Shown here: piece after piece, positions 8,459 to 16,201 of the stretch | Layout: each line of letters opens with the position of its first letter | How positions within the stretch are numbered: the first letter of the stretch is position 1 | NCBI RefSeq assembly: GCF_002608075.1 | Contig: NZ_LAHA01000051.1 | Location: forward strand, 394 to 54,587 | From: Nostoc linckia z4 | GTDB lineage: Bacteria; Cyanobacteriota; Cyanobacteriia; Cyanobacteriales; Nostocaceae | Length of the DNA stretch: 54,194 nt | Direction of reading: 5' to 3' | The notes under the pieces: model-generated | Database searches by the model: none | The model's input: only the letters and a program-made list of their open reading frames with translations | What the model was told of the DNA's origin: nothing | Position numbers and translations under genes: made by a program

Positions 8459-8961
8459 ATTGGTTCTCCTCTAGCAATTCGTTGCATTAGGGCTTGCAAA
8501 ACTTCAACACTGAAAATATTTTGACGAGGTAAATAAACAGTGACAGTGCTTTGATTTTCAGTTGGTGGTTGACCGCATATAGACACCCAATAAGCACAAC
8601 GTTTCAAGCAAAGTTCAGTTTCCGATTGTTGTAACCAATCTTCTTGTAAATCAGGAATTAAGACCACGACTAACAATAGGGGGTCATCGTCGGGATTGTC
8701 GTTTCTTAATTCATCATAATTTTTTATTAAAAGCGGGAATTTAACAAAGTCCCGATCTAGTAATTGTTGAGAAGTGCATTTGACTTGCAAATCAATCCGA
8801 GTTCGCCGTCTAGAACCAGGTGTTGCAATTCCTGTAATGGTTACATCAACCCCTACTAAATCTAATGGTCTGGGTGCTATCTGGAATGAATAACCCGCAG
8901 CAGACGCGACGGCATTGATGTAAGCATAGCTAAATTCCTCTTTCTGGGTAGTGATGTACAT
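8455..8961 (-). CDS. DUF4365-like protein, PD-(D/E)xK nuclease-like
   Basis: 168 residues resembling the DUF4365 family. The N-terminus TTQKEEFSYAYINAVASAAG is followed by a core with conserved acid, LDLVGVDVTITG, then RIDLQVKCTS. The D-x(n)-QxK arrangement is the shape of a PD-(D/E)xK nuclease site with Gln in the Glu position. LLLVVVLIP and a helix-rich C-terminus follow. It is the first gene of a coupled pair. Such proteins are often found near defence genes, but no other defence gene adjoins here. Nuclease activity is inferred from the motif only. Confidence 0.78.
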   Translation of the reverse strand: MYITTQKEEFSYAYINAVASAAGYSFQIAPRPLDLVGVDVTITGIATPGSRRRTRIDLQVKCTSQQLLDRDFVKFPLLIKNYDELRNDNPDDDPLLLVVVLIPDLQEDWLQQSETELCLKRCAYWVSICGQPPTENQSTVTVYLPRQNIFSVEVLQALMQRIARGEPI

Positions 8962-9068
8962 TCAACTAAAATTTATTCAACCAAAAGCTTTGCTACCAAA
9001 GCCAATAAAAAAGAAAGCTGTTACTGAAACTCAAAGCGCAGCTTTAGCGAATTTCTGGATTTGAGTAC

Positions 9069-10127
9069 CTAACGTATCCGCCAAATCCTCACACCATTAT
9101 TACTTCCAGTGAGTAAAAATCGACCATCAGGAGTGAAAGTAAGAGTTTGAATCAATGCAATATCGTTCGTAACATCAATAAAAGACTGGTCAATTTTTCC
9201 TGTTTCCAAATTATATAGCTCAATCGTCTTATTCCAATTATTCCTATTGCCAATAGCAAGAATTTTGCTATCAGGACTGAATTCTACTTCTAGATACTTA
9301 GCTATTTTATCTAAAGTATGAACACGTTCGCCATTAGTTAGGTCGCATACTTCAATAGTAAAATCGTCACTATCACTACTCTTCAGAAGGTTAACAAGTA
9401 ATTTACTATCTGGACTTATTTTATATGACGTTAATACAGGTGAGTTGCTTATCTTGCAGTTTAGATGTTTAACATTAATTAATTGACCTGTGTCAATTGG
9501 CCAGAGGTTCAGATCCGAAGATTTAAGTTTTTTTCCATTATGGAAATCCCAAGTTTTAATATATGAAGAGGGATAATAAGAACTAAAAATAGCTCCATTA
9601 CTACTAAACTTTATTGAACTATAACCAAGTTCCTCATCTCCTAATATATTCCTCTCGAGAAAAAAGCTACTAGAAATTCGCTGAATAAGCAGTATCGGAT
9701 TGGAAAATGGAAAATCTTTATATTTAGTGTATGCATATATTTGAAGAGATATTAAGATACTAGCACCAGTACCAGTTATCAAAATCCATTTATTTTTATT
9801 TATCCAAGATTTAACTTTTGATTGTAAGTTTGTTTTAACTTCTACCACTGGTTCCGGTTCAGAAACCTGTGTACTAGAAGACTCTTTTTTGTAAACATTA
9901 GTTGTTTTTCTGACATTATGACCAGAAGCTAAAGACTCCATTATTATTTCGTATGCTGAATTAATTGCTTTCAACTCAGCTTCCGTTTTTCTTTGTAAGC
10001 GAGGATTATGAGCATAACGATCTGGATGCCAAACTTGAACTAAATCTTTGTAAGCTTGCTTAATCTCATCAACAGAAGCATCAGATGAAACACCTAAAAC
10101 CTGATAACACTGCTCTAGATTATCCAC
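9069..10127 (-). CDS. J-domain membrane protein with C-terminal WD40-like repeats
   Basis: 352 residues. Residues 4-68 form a J domain (YQVLGVSSDASVDEIKQAYK, HPD in VQVWHPDRYAH), which would stimulate a DnaK partner. A polar linker and one membrane helix near residues 113-132 (KWILITGTGASILISLQIYA) follow. The rest has WD40-type blades (SPDSKILAIGNRNNWNKTIE, TPDGRFLLTGSNNGVRIW); only about four are recognisable, so a complete propeller is doubtful. GTG at 10127 is chosen because AAGAGGG lies 7 bases upstream. It probably recruits Hsp70 to a membrane assembly through the WD40 surface. No operon partner is apparent. Confidence 0.87.
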   Translation of the reverse strand: MDNLEQCYQVLGVSSDASVDEIKQAYKDLVQVWHPDRYAHNPRLQRKTEAELKAINSAYEIIMESLASGHNVRKTTNVYKKESSSTQVSEPEPVVEVKTNLQSKVKSWINKNKWILITGTGASILISLQIYAYTKYKDFPFSNPILLIQRISSSFFLERNILGDEELGYSSIKFSSNGAIFSSYYPSSYIKTWDFHNGKKLKSSDLNLWPIDTGQLINVKHLNCKISNSPVLTSYKISPDSKLLVNLLKSSDSDDFTIEVCDLTNGERVHTLDKIAKYLEVEFSPDSKILAIGNRNNWNKTIELYNLETGKIDQSFIDVTNDIALIQTLTFTPDGRFLLTGSNNGVRIWRIR

Positions 10128-10250
10128 AGATAAACCCTCTTACTCATTAAACATACTGTCCCTAGTTCTGAGAAAATCATACATGATGTAAGGAATGTAA
10201 GTTATTTTGAGGTTATTACTCACAGTTAGTATTGAGTAAAATCTGCTTGC

Positions 10251-10379
10251 TAAGGGACTTGCAGATACAAAAATATCCAATTAACTATTGTAGGGTGGGC
10301 GTCTCGCCCGCCCAGTAAATAGCGCGGGCAAGATGCCCACCCTACAAAATTGAATAATTTGTTTCTTGGAGTTCCCTAA
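10251..10379. mobile_element. MITE with nested hairpin, AGGGAxTTCCAA family, copy 3
   Basis: The outer ends TAAGGGACTTGCAGATACAA and the reverse-complemented ATTAGGGAACTCCAAGAAAC are imperfect inverted repeats. Inside are 22-base arms GTAGGGTGGGCGTCTCGCCC... and ...GGGCAAGATGCCCACCCTAC with few mismatches. The whole 129 bp folds into a cruciform-like structure. No ORF. Confidence 0.7.
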
Positions 10380-10517
10380 TAAGAGCGATCGCCCCAGCTG
10401 TAATAATGTAAATCAGCACGAAATCTCTATGCGCGATCGCTTTTTAGCATACTTAAGTAGTTGCAAAGGAGCTTACCGCCAGAAATCCTATTTTAAAAAA
10501 TATTAATAAATATTAAT

Positions 10518-10547
10518 AATCCTTAATAGTCTCAACTATTAAGGATT
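10518..10547 (-). terminator. Hairpin terminator after the actin/adaptor operon
   Basis: A perfect 13-bp stem AATCCTTAATAGT / ACTATTAAGGATT with loop CTCA lies 41 bp beyond the stop of the 10588-11082 gene. On the reverse strand it is followed by a T-rich run (complement of AAAAAATATTAATAAATATT). It fits a factor-independent terminator for this operon. Confidence 0.7.
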
Positions 10548-10587
10548 GATGACAAGAGCAAAAACCGCTCAAAAACTTGATTTTTTC

Positions 10588-11082
10588 TTAAAAATCATCG
10601 AGAAACTGACTAAGGCGACTGATTACAGGGTCAACCTCTTGAGGAGGGGCCGGAACAGTATAAGAAGTATTATTTACTACTTCTACTTGACTTGGAGACT
10701 GAATAAGCGATCGCTCATTAACTATGAGTGCCAGTTGTGCAACTTGTTGAGAAAGTTGCAGTACGTGGTGTTCCAACGCCTCCAAACGATTAGATCCCTT
10801 GGCAAAAAAACGTTCCTCAAGGCCAGCTACTTGACGTTGCAGCTCACCGAGTTGTTGTTCAATCGGTTGTTGTTCAATCGGTGTTGTGGCTGCTGTTTTT
10901 GGAGCAGGTCGTACAGATTCCGGTACGCATAAGGATTGCCACAGGGCTTCTTTACATAAGTCGCTGAAAGTTTTTTCGGGTTGTTTCTCCAAATAACTTT
11001 CCACTTGTGCTAACAAGCTTTCATCAGCAAGCCCTGGGTTGAACGTGACGGATTTAACTACCTTTTTTGACCATTGGAACAT
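10588..11082 (-). CDS. ParR-like adaptor candidate (RHH-type N-terminus plus coiled coil)
   Basis: 164 residues, 5 bp downstream of a ParM-like actin gene on the same strand. Residues 8-52 (KSVTFNPGLADESLLAQVES and TFSDLCKEALWQSL) have the strand-helix-helix pattern of a ribbon-helix-helix DNA-binding domain as in ParR. A Pro/Thr linker follows, then a heptad-rich coiled coil (QLGELQRQVAGLEERF, LEALEHHVLQLSQQVAQLA) and a short C-terminal helix (PVISRLSQFLDDF). By analogy with plasmid ParMRC, this would bind DNA and the actin filament through its C-terminus. The family assignment is inference from gene order and pattern. The coding call is firm. Confidence 0.72.
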   Translation of the reverse strand: MFQWSKKVVKSVTFNPGLADESLLAQVESYLEKQPEKTFSDLCKEALWQSLCVPESVRPAPKTAATTPIEQQPIEQQLGELQRQVAGLEERFFAKGSNRLEALEHHVLQLSQQVAQLALIVNERSLIQSPSQVEVVNNTSYTVPAPPQEVDPVISRLSQFLDDF

Positions 11083-11087
11083 TAGTT

Positions 11088-12248
11088 TTAAGCCCTAGCA
11101 GCGCGAACGGCAGACAATTGCGCCTCTCCATAAATATACTGCCCTAAAGCATTCGCCTGCCGAGAAGGTGCAGATAAATGAGCATTAATCTTTGCTTCCT
11201 TGAGCAAACGTTGAACGTCTTCCCAGAAAAACTCACCGCCTCCGCCAGTCAGAATCACATCAGTAACACGTTCTGGCAACCAGGCTAGCACACGGCTGCA
11301 AATTTCCCGCGAAAACATCTCTATGAGATTCGGCAGAAAATCATCTAGGTTGGCAGGCTTGCTAGCGCCTTTGGGACGGTAAAAGCGTTCGCCTTTGGGT
11401 TTGTTAACAGCTGAAATTAGCGCCAGAGATTGACTATCTGCTCCCTCAATTTCAGCAGCTACTAGTTCATAAAACTTATTCATCCCGAAGTCTTCGCTCT
11501 TAGAAGCACCTCTGGCAAAGCGGAAGTTATCTACCATCAAAAGATCGACAGTTTGATGTCCGATATCAACGATCGCCACCGATATTTTTGTAAAATCAGG
11601 GCTACCAGGGCTTTTCTTTGGTTGAGCTTCACACCACAGCAAGCTGCCGTAGCCTTCTGGCATCACCCAAACCTTATTTACGTTCAGCGACACAGATTCA
11701 CCCCGGAAGTTTAACACATGAGGGCCACCTACTTGGCTGATTAACTGCGCTTTTTCTTTCTCAAATTGCTCTAAAGAAAGAAAAGGCAGACCTAGTACAA
11801 CTGAAATTTCGTCTTTAAGTTTGAAATAGCCGGCACATGCTAGCACCTTAATCAGTGCAGCCTCTACCTTGGATTGTCCTACTCCTAAATTCGCTCCAAA
11901 ATCTGCCGCTAGTTGACCTACAGCATACCCATTACCTTGATATTCCAGCCACAAATCCATTAAAGGGTCGGTAGCCCGCGCTTCAAAAACGCCACCGCGT
12001 ACCTGTTCTATGGACATCTGCTTCACGTTGGCAGGTACAAACACAACGCTACCAGGTTCGCGACTGACACAAGTCTTTGTGGAAGTTCTGCCTAAATCAA
12101 CACTGAGAATAGTTTTCCCGGAACCACCGACTGCCTTTGGAGGAATATTACCAGAAGTATTGATGGGAGTCGTCGATGCTAATGGCTGCCTATTCATCGG
12201 TATAGCAGCGGCATTAATGGGGGTGGCGGCGGAAGGTTGGTCTGTCAT
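11088..12248 (-). CDS. ParM/Alp-type bacterial actin-like ATPase
   Basis: 386 residues. The actin-fold nucleotide motifs are clear: phosphate-1 TILSVDLGRTSTKTC (46-60), phosphate-2 VAIVDIGHQTVDLLMVD (224-240) and adenosine VILTGGGGEF (331-340). LGLPFLSLEQFEKEKAQL and the connecting segments match ParM/StbA-type segregation actins rather than MreB or FtsA. An unusual 45-residue Pro/Ala/Thr-rich extension precedes the fold. Its partner follows after 5 bp. A filament-forming DNA segregation or positioning role is inferred. The genes around it look chromosomal, so it may be a captured plasmid module or a resident chromosomal homolog. Confidence 0.88.
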   Translation of the reverse strand: MTDQPSAATPINAAAIPMNRQPLASTTPINTSGNIPPKAVGGSGKTILSVDLGRTSTKTCVSREPGSVVFVPANVKQMSIEQVRGGVFEARATDPLMDLWLEYQGNGYAVGQLAADFGANLGVGQSKVEAALIKVLACAGYFKLKDEISVVLGLPFLSLEQFEKEKAQLISQVGGPHVLNFRGESVSLNVNKVWVMPEGYGSLLWCEAQPKKSPGSPDFTKISVAIVDIGHQTVDLLMVDNFRFARGASKSEDFGMNKFYELVAAEIEGADSQSLALISAVNKPKGERFYRPKGASKPANLDDFLPNLIEMFSREICSRVLAWLPERVTDVILTGGGGEFFWEDVQRLLKEAKINAHLSAPSRQANALGQYIYGEAQLSAVRAARA

Positions 12249-12465
12249 GAAAGCTCCTAGTTCTAACTTAAATGTAAAAAGTTGTCATGCTCATCTTACA
12301 AAAATGCGAGCAACCAGAAATTCTAAGTTGCGTCAAGTGTAGCTAGAAATACGCCAAAAATTAATTCTGGCAATTGCACATCTAGTATTATTTGGCATAG
12401 TGTAGGCGAATTTTGGCCAGATGTAACCCCTGCTTTCACTGCTTTCAAACCAAAAGCGCCCCTGT

Positions 12466-13089
12466 TTACCGTCTAGTGCGTCTTTGCCGACGCTTCAAGA
12501 TCCAGAAAACAAATGCTAAAACCAAACCCCCAAGCACAATTTTGGACACAGGAGCAAGGTATTCATCCACAAGTTCATACTGACTACCTAATATATATCC
12601 TGAGTATGTTAGCAAACCCACCCAAGCTGCGCTACCTAAGGTGCTGTAAATCAGAAATGGTAGCAAGTGCATATTAGCGATCCCTGCGGGAACAGAAATC
12701 AAAGTACGGATTCCTGGTACAAGGCGACCAATGAATACTGCTCTGTTACCTTGTCGGTCAAACCAGCCTTTAGCCTTAGTAATATCTTTACTGGATATAG
12801 CCAACCATTTACCATATTTGTCAGCCCAAGCTTTCAAGCGATTTTCGCCCAAAAACTTACCTGGATAGTACCAAACAAGCGCGCCTAATACAGAACCCAA
12901 AAGTCCTGCAAAAAACACCCCAATAATATTAAGTTTCGCTCCTCCTGGTTGATATGGACTTGCTGTGAATCCAGCCAATGGCATAATTAATTCTGAAGGA
13001 ATGGGAGGAAAGAGGTTCTCCACAAACATCAGTAGGCCGATTCCCAAATATCCCAAAGAATTGATAGTGTTGGTTATCCATTCAAGCAT
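12466..13089 (-). CDS. DedA family membrane protein
   Basis: 207 residues from ATG at 13089 (the frame extends one TTG codon further). DedA proteins are inner-membrane transporters or scramblases of the VTT/SNARE-associated superfamily. The diagnostic stretches are ENLFPPIPSELIMPLAGF near the N-terminus and GRLVPGIRTLISVPAGIANM in the second half. Hydrophobic segments include INSLGYLGIGLLMFVENLF, VFFAGLLGSVLGALVWYYPG, LPFLIYSTLGSAAWVGLLTY and IVLGGLVLAFVFWI, before a basic tail KRRQRRTRR that should be cytoplasmic. The transported lipid cannot be read from sequence. Confidence 0.94.
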   Translation of the reverse strand: MLEWITNTINSLGYLGIGLLMFVENLFPPIPSELIMPLAGFTASPYQPGGAKLNIIGVFFAGLLGSVLGALVWYYPGKFLGENRLKAWADKYGKWLAISSKDITKAKGWFDRQGNRAVFIGRLVPGIRTLISVPAGIANMHLLPFLIYSTLGSAAWVGLLTYSGYILGSQYELVDEYLAPVSKIVLGGLVLAFVFWILKRRQRRTRR

Positions 13090-13649
13090 CAAGCTAATTC
13101 CTAAAAATTACTGTACTAGTTTTTTATTTCGATAGGGCATTGGGCATGGGGTATGGGGGAGCCACTGCGGTCTTGGGGTCTCCCCAAGTGGAGCAAGTGG
13201 CGTTATGGGGTAGGGAGCAGGGGAGATGAACAGACAAGGGAGACAATGGAGACAAGGGAGACAAGGAGAATAAATCCTGATTTTCCAGTCAACAGTCAAC
13301 TGATAACTGTCATCTCCCTTGTCTGTTCATCTCCTATCTCTCCATTTCCCCACTCCTGATTTTCCAATAGAGGTTGTTTTCTAAATAATTAGATCCCCCT
13401 TAGCCCGCTTTTTTCATGACTATGGAGGATCTAAAAATTTAATGGCAAATTGGCAAAAAATACTTTGGGGTTTTGGTTCATTGGACATTAGGCATTGATA
13501 GTGCTGAGTACCGTTAATAAAAGGCGGTCGTCTAGCCGATACTAACTCAGGAGTGAGGAGTTAAGAGTTATGAGTAATGAGTGAGAACCTAACAGTTATT
13601 ATCCTGCTTCTCTGCTCCTATGCTCCTCTGCTCCTCTGCCCCTTTTGTT
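13090..13649. other. Repeat-rich spacer
   Basis: 560 bp with no gene. STRR units occupy about 13130-13345 (GGGCATTGGGCATGGGGTAT, GGAGACAAGG arrays, then the complementary CTCCCTTGTCTGTTCATCTC) and 13546-13645 (GGAGTGAGGAGTTAAGAG, TGCTCCTCTGCTCC). Short open frames here are made only of repeats. Confidence 0.75.
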
Positions 13650-14720
13650 CTAGACTGTCGGGGTCAATGATTGTACTCTTGGTTCCGATTGCCAGTCTAA
13701 GGGATTCCAAACTCTGTCTTCGAGAGCCATCTGTTCAATTAAACTGGCTAATCTTAGAGCTTTAAGAGCTTGTTCGCCACCTACTGAGGGTTGATTGCCA
13801 CCGTGTACGCAATTGACAAAATGTTCTAATTCTGCACTCAGGGGTTGAATATTGCTGGTGTAGACTTTTTCAATCACGCCATCCTGCCTGTAAAGTACTT
13901 GTCGATGGTCGGCAAGAGAGTTAGGATTTGTTTGTCGGTGAATCAAAATTTCATTCTTGAGAAAATCTGCCTCAGTGAATGAGTTTTTGCAGTGGGCAAC
14001 AATCCTGCGAATTTTACGGTGAGTGACTTTACTAGCAGTCAAAGTAGCGACTATACCATTAGCAAAGCCCAGGGTGGCAGTTACATAATCTAAATAACCG
14101 GAATCTAGGGCACGAGTACCGCTAGCGGTCAATTTAGTCACTGGAGAAGCTGCTAATTCTAAAAGTAGGTCAATGTCATGAATCATTAAATCGAGAACAA
14201 CTGAAACATCGTTTGCTCGATCTGAGTAAGGACTCATACGGTGTGCTTCTAATGCCAGTAATTCTTCGGTTTTCAGGACTTGGCTCAACTCCCTAAATGC
14301 TGGATTGAAACGCTCAATGTGACCTACTTGCAGGATACATTGAGACTCAGCAGCAGCATTTACTAGGGATTCTGCCTCAGAAATACTAGCTGCGATGGGT
14401 TTTTCAATCAAAACATGAATTCCCGCTAACAAACAGCTGATACCCACGGCATAATGCAGCCTGGTGGGAACAGCAATACAAACTGCTTCCACCAGGGGTA
14501 GCAAGTCACAATAGTCTTCAAAAAAACGCACTTTGTACTTGCTGGCAGTTTCTAACCCTCGTTCGACGTTAATATCTGCTACACCAACTAATTCAACGTC
14601 TTTCATTGAACTCAAGACGCGAGCGTGGTGTTGTCCCATGTTACCCACCCCAATCACACCTATGCGGATTGGTCGTGGCTGGTTGCGCTGTGTATATGGA
14701 TTCGGTTCTGCCAGTGACAT
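13650..14720 (-). CDS. Gfo/Idh/MocA family NAD(P)-dependent oxidoreductase
   Basis: About 356 residues. The N-terminal Rossmann fold starts with IRIGVIGVGNMGQHHARVLS and is followed by ELVGVADINVERGL. The family hallmark EKPIA is in HVLIEKPIAASISEAESLV. The C-terminal domain has DLMIHDIDLLLELA with the conserved H-D pair. Family members oxidise or reduce sugars and cyclitols, or reduce biliverdin, and the substrate is not evident here. The start is ambiguous: ATG at 14720 is used, but a GAGGAG motif sits 9 bases before a GTG at 14732 and the frame stays open to a TTG at 14756. It is a single gene with STRR on its 3' side. Confidence 0.92.
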   Translation of the reverse strand: MSLAEPNPYTQRNQPRPIRIGVIGVGNMGQHHARVLSSMKDVELVGVADINVERGLETASKYKVRFFEDYCDLLPLVEAVCIAVPTRLHYAVGISCLLAGIHVLIEKPIAASISEAESLVNAAAESQCILQVGHIERFNPAFRELSQVLKTEELLALEAHRMSPYSDRANDVSVVLDLMIHDIDLLLELAASPVTKLTASGTRALDSGYLDYVTATLGFANGIVATLTASKVTHRKIRRIVAHCKNSFTEADFLKNEILIHRQTNPNSLADHRQVLYRQDGVIEKVYTSNIQPLSAELEHFVNCVHGGNQPSVGGEQALKALRLASLIEQMALEDRVWNPLDWQSEPRVQSLTPTV

Positions 14721-15384
14721 GCTATTTTGCACTATTATTCTCTCCTCAACCACCAATTTAAGAGACGCTACGGCCGTTGGCGTTTATACAAAGAAAGCCA
14801 GTTACGATCCGTCTAAAACCATCCAGATGGTAACATAGAGGCTATGTTTATGAAGAATTTCAAAGTTTGCGATCGGTTCCCGCAATCCGGCTATGTTTTG
14901 TATAGATAGTTCGGGCTTGGTTGGTATTTTGCATTTTCCACAAAAAAATATGTGTCTTTTTATTAACTTTAGAATATAAGGTAAGGCTTAAGTATAAATT
15001 CTCTAAAATTCTAAGGGTCTTTTTTTGTGGTTGGATTTTCCTTGAGGCTAGAGTTGTGGAATTAATTACCATCCAATCGACAGTATTAAAATGAAGCTCA
15101 TGCACGCTAACAAAGCATAACTACTCGTGGTAGCCTTTGACTGTTGACTATTGACCGTCAAGGTCAAAAGGCGATCGCCAGTCAATATGCAATTTTTATG
15201 TGGAACAGCTTACAAAATAATAAACTAGTAAGACTATGCTTTTTTTCCAAAAAATGGTATGGAAAATTACCGCTAGGGATTAGTTGAAACAGTTGATGGA
15301 AATTCAGGAGTATCTTTGGCGTTGCTTATTGGTATCTTGTTGAAGCGTGATTTGGCGATTTGAAATCCAAAATTTGCAACCGAG
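14721..15384. other. Divergent intergenic region upstream of queC
   Basis: About 660 bp between two divergent genes. An 81-codon reverse frame at 14860-15105 shows no motifs and is not called. A short CTGTTGACTATTGACCGTCA STRR and one GGCGATCGCC lie near 15137-15180. I looked for a preQ1-type aptamer before queC and saw no convincing one. Confidence 0.55.
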
Positions 15385-16062
15385 ATGAAAGCTGTAGTTT
15401 TGCTATCTGGGGGATTGGACTCTTCCACAATTTTGTACAAAGCTAAAAAGGATGGCTGTGAATGTTATGCCATTTCTTTTGATTACCAGCAGCGACACCG
15501 ACGAGAGTTACACTCAGCTGTGCTTGTGGCTCAAAAAGCTGGCGTAGTGAAACATCAAGTGGTTAGTTTTGACTTACGACAATGGGGTGGTTCGGCACTT
15601 ACCGATGACGCTATTGATTTACCGCAGGAGCGTTCTCTGGATGAAATGGCTCAAAATATCCCTGTTACCTATGTTCCGGCTCGTAATACCATCTTTTTAA
15701 GCTTTGCTTTGAGTTATGCTGAAGCGATCGCTGCCCAACGCGTTTATATCGGAGTCAATGCCCTAGATTATTCAGGATATCCTGATTGTCGCCCCGACTA
15801 TATCCAAGCCATGCAAGAAGTTTTTCGCCTGGGAACTAAACAAGGACGTGAGGGAGAAGCAATTAACATCGTTACACCCCTGATTAACCTGAAAAAAACC
15901 GAAATCATTGAACTAGGTAACCAATTAGGAGTTCCTTGGGAGTTAACTTGGTCTTGCTATGCTGGTGGCGATGTCGCTTGTGGTATGTGTGATTCTTGTC
16001 GTTTGCGGCTAGCGGCCTTTGCCGAATTGGGACTGGTCGATCCACTCGCTTATAGTATTTAA
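15385..16062 (+). CDS. queC: 7-cyano-7-deazaguanine synthase
   Basis: 225 residues. QueC converts 7-carboxy-7-deazaguanine to preQ0 with ATP and ammonia, for queuosine or 7-deazaguanine nucleosides. The PP-loop is at the N-terminus (VVLLSGGLDSSTILYKA, SGGLDSS). ISFDYQQRHRREL and VPARNTIFLSFALSYAEA are typical. The C-terminus has the four-Cys zinc site CYAGGDVACGMCDSCRLR. ATG at 15385 gives the standard start MKAVVLLSGG. No other que gene is in the window, so it stands alone, with an STRR tract after the stop. Confidence 0.97.
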   Translation: MKAVVLLSGGLDSSTILYKAKKDGCECYAISFDYQQRHRRELHSAVLVAQKAGVVKHQVVSFDLRQWGGSALTDDAIDLPQERSLDEMAQNIPVTYVPARNTIFLSFALSYAEAIAAQRVYIGVNALDYSGYPDCRPDYIQAMQEVFRLGTKQGREGEAINIVTPLINLKKTEIIELGNQLGVPWELTWSCYAGGDVACGMCDSCRLRLAAFAELGLVDPLAYSI

Positions 16063-16069
16063 GTTACAA

Positions 16070-16201
16070 GTGAGGAGTGAGGAGTGAGGAGTGAGGAGTG
16101 AGGAGTAAAAAAACTCTTAACTCTCAACTCCTAACTCTTAACTCCTAACTCTCAACTCCTAATTCTCAACTCCTAACTCTCAACTCCTAACTCTCAACTC
16201 C
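16070..16201. repeat. STRR tract GGAGTGA / CAACTCCTAACTCT between convergent genes
   Basis: Five GTGAGGA units (16070-16107) are followed by an array of CTCAACTCCTAA units (16118-16201). The arms are complementary and could act as a terminator for both convergent genes. The right end is translated as the last residues of the CNNM-type protein. Confidence 0.85.

Larger units (their letters stand above)
10128..10587. other. Spacer between parMR-like genes and the J-domain gene
   Basis: 460 bp without a gene. It contains the MITE at 10251-10379, two GCGATCGC palindromes near 10384 and 10433, AT-rich TATTAATAAATATTAATAAT and a strong hairpin at 10518-10547. A 128-codon forward frame at 10546-10932 overlaps the real reverse-strand gene and is a shadow. 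Confidence 0.65.

Noticed and set aside
10546..10932. 128-codon forward ORF
   Set aside because: Antisense shadow of the ParR-like coiled-coil gene and the terminator hairpin; basic, Leu/Arg-rich product without family features.
12249..12465. parC-like centromere upstream of the actin gene
   Set aside because: No direct repeats of about 10-12 bp in register were found in this spacer.
14860..15105. 81-codon reverse ORF upstream of queC
   Set aside because: AT-rich composition and no recognisable domain or start signal.
15120..15384. preQ1 riboswitch before queC
   Set aside because: No recognisable pseudoknot aptamer core; only an STRR and AT-rich sequence were seen.
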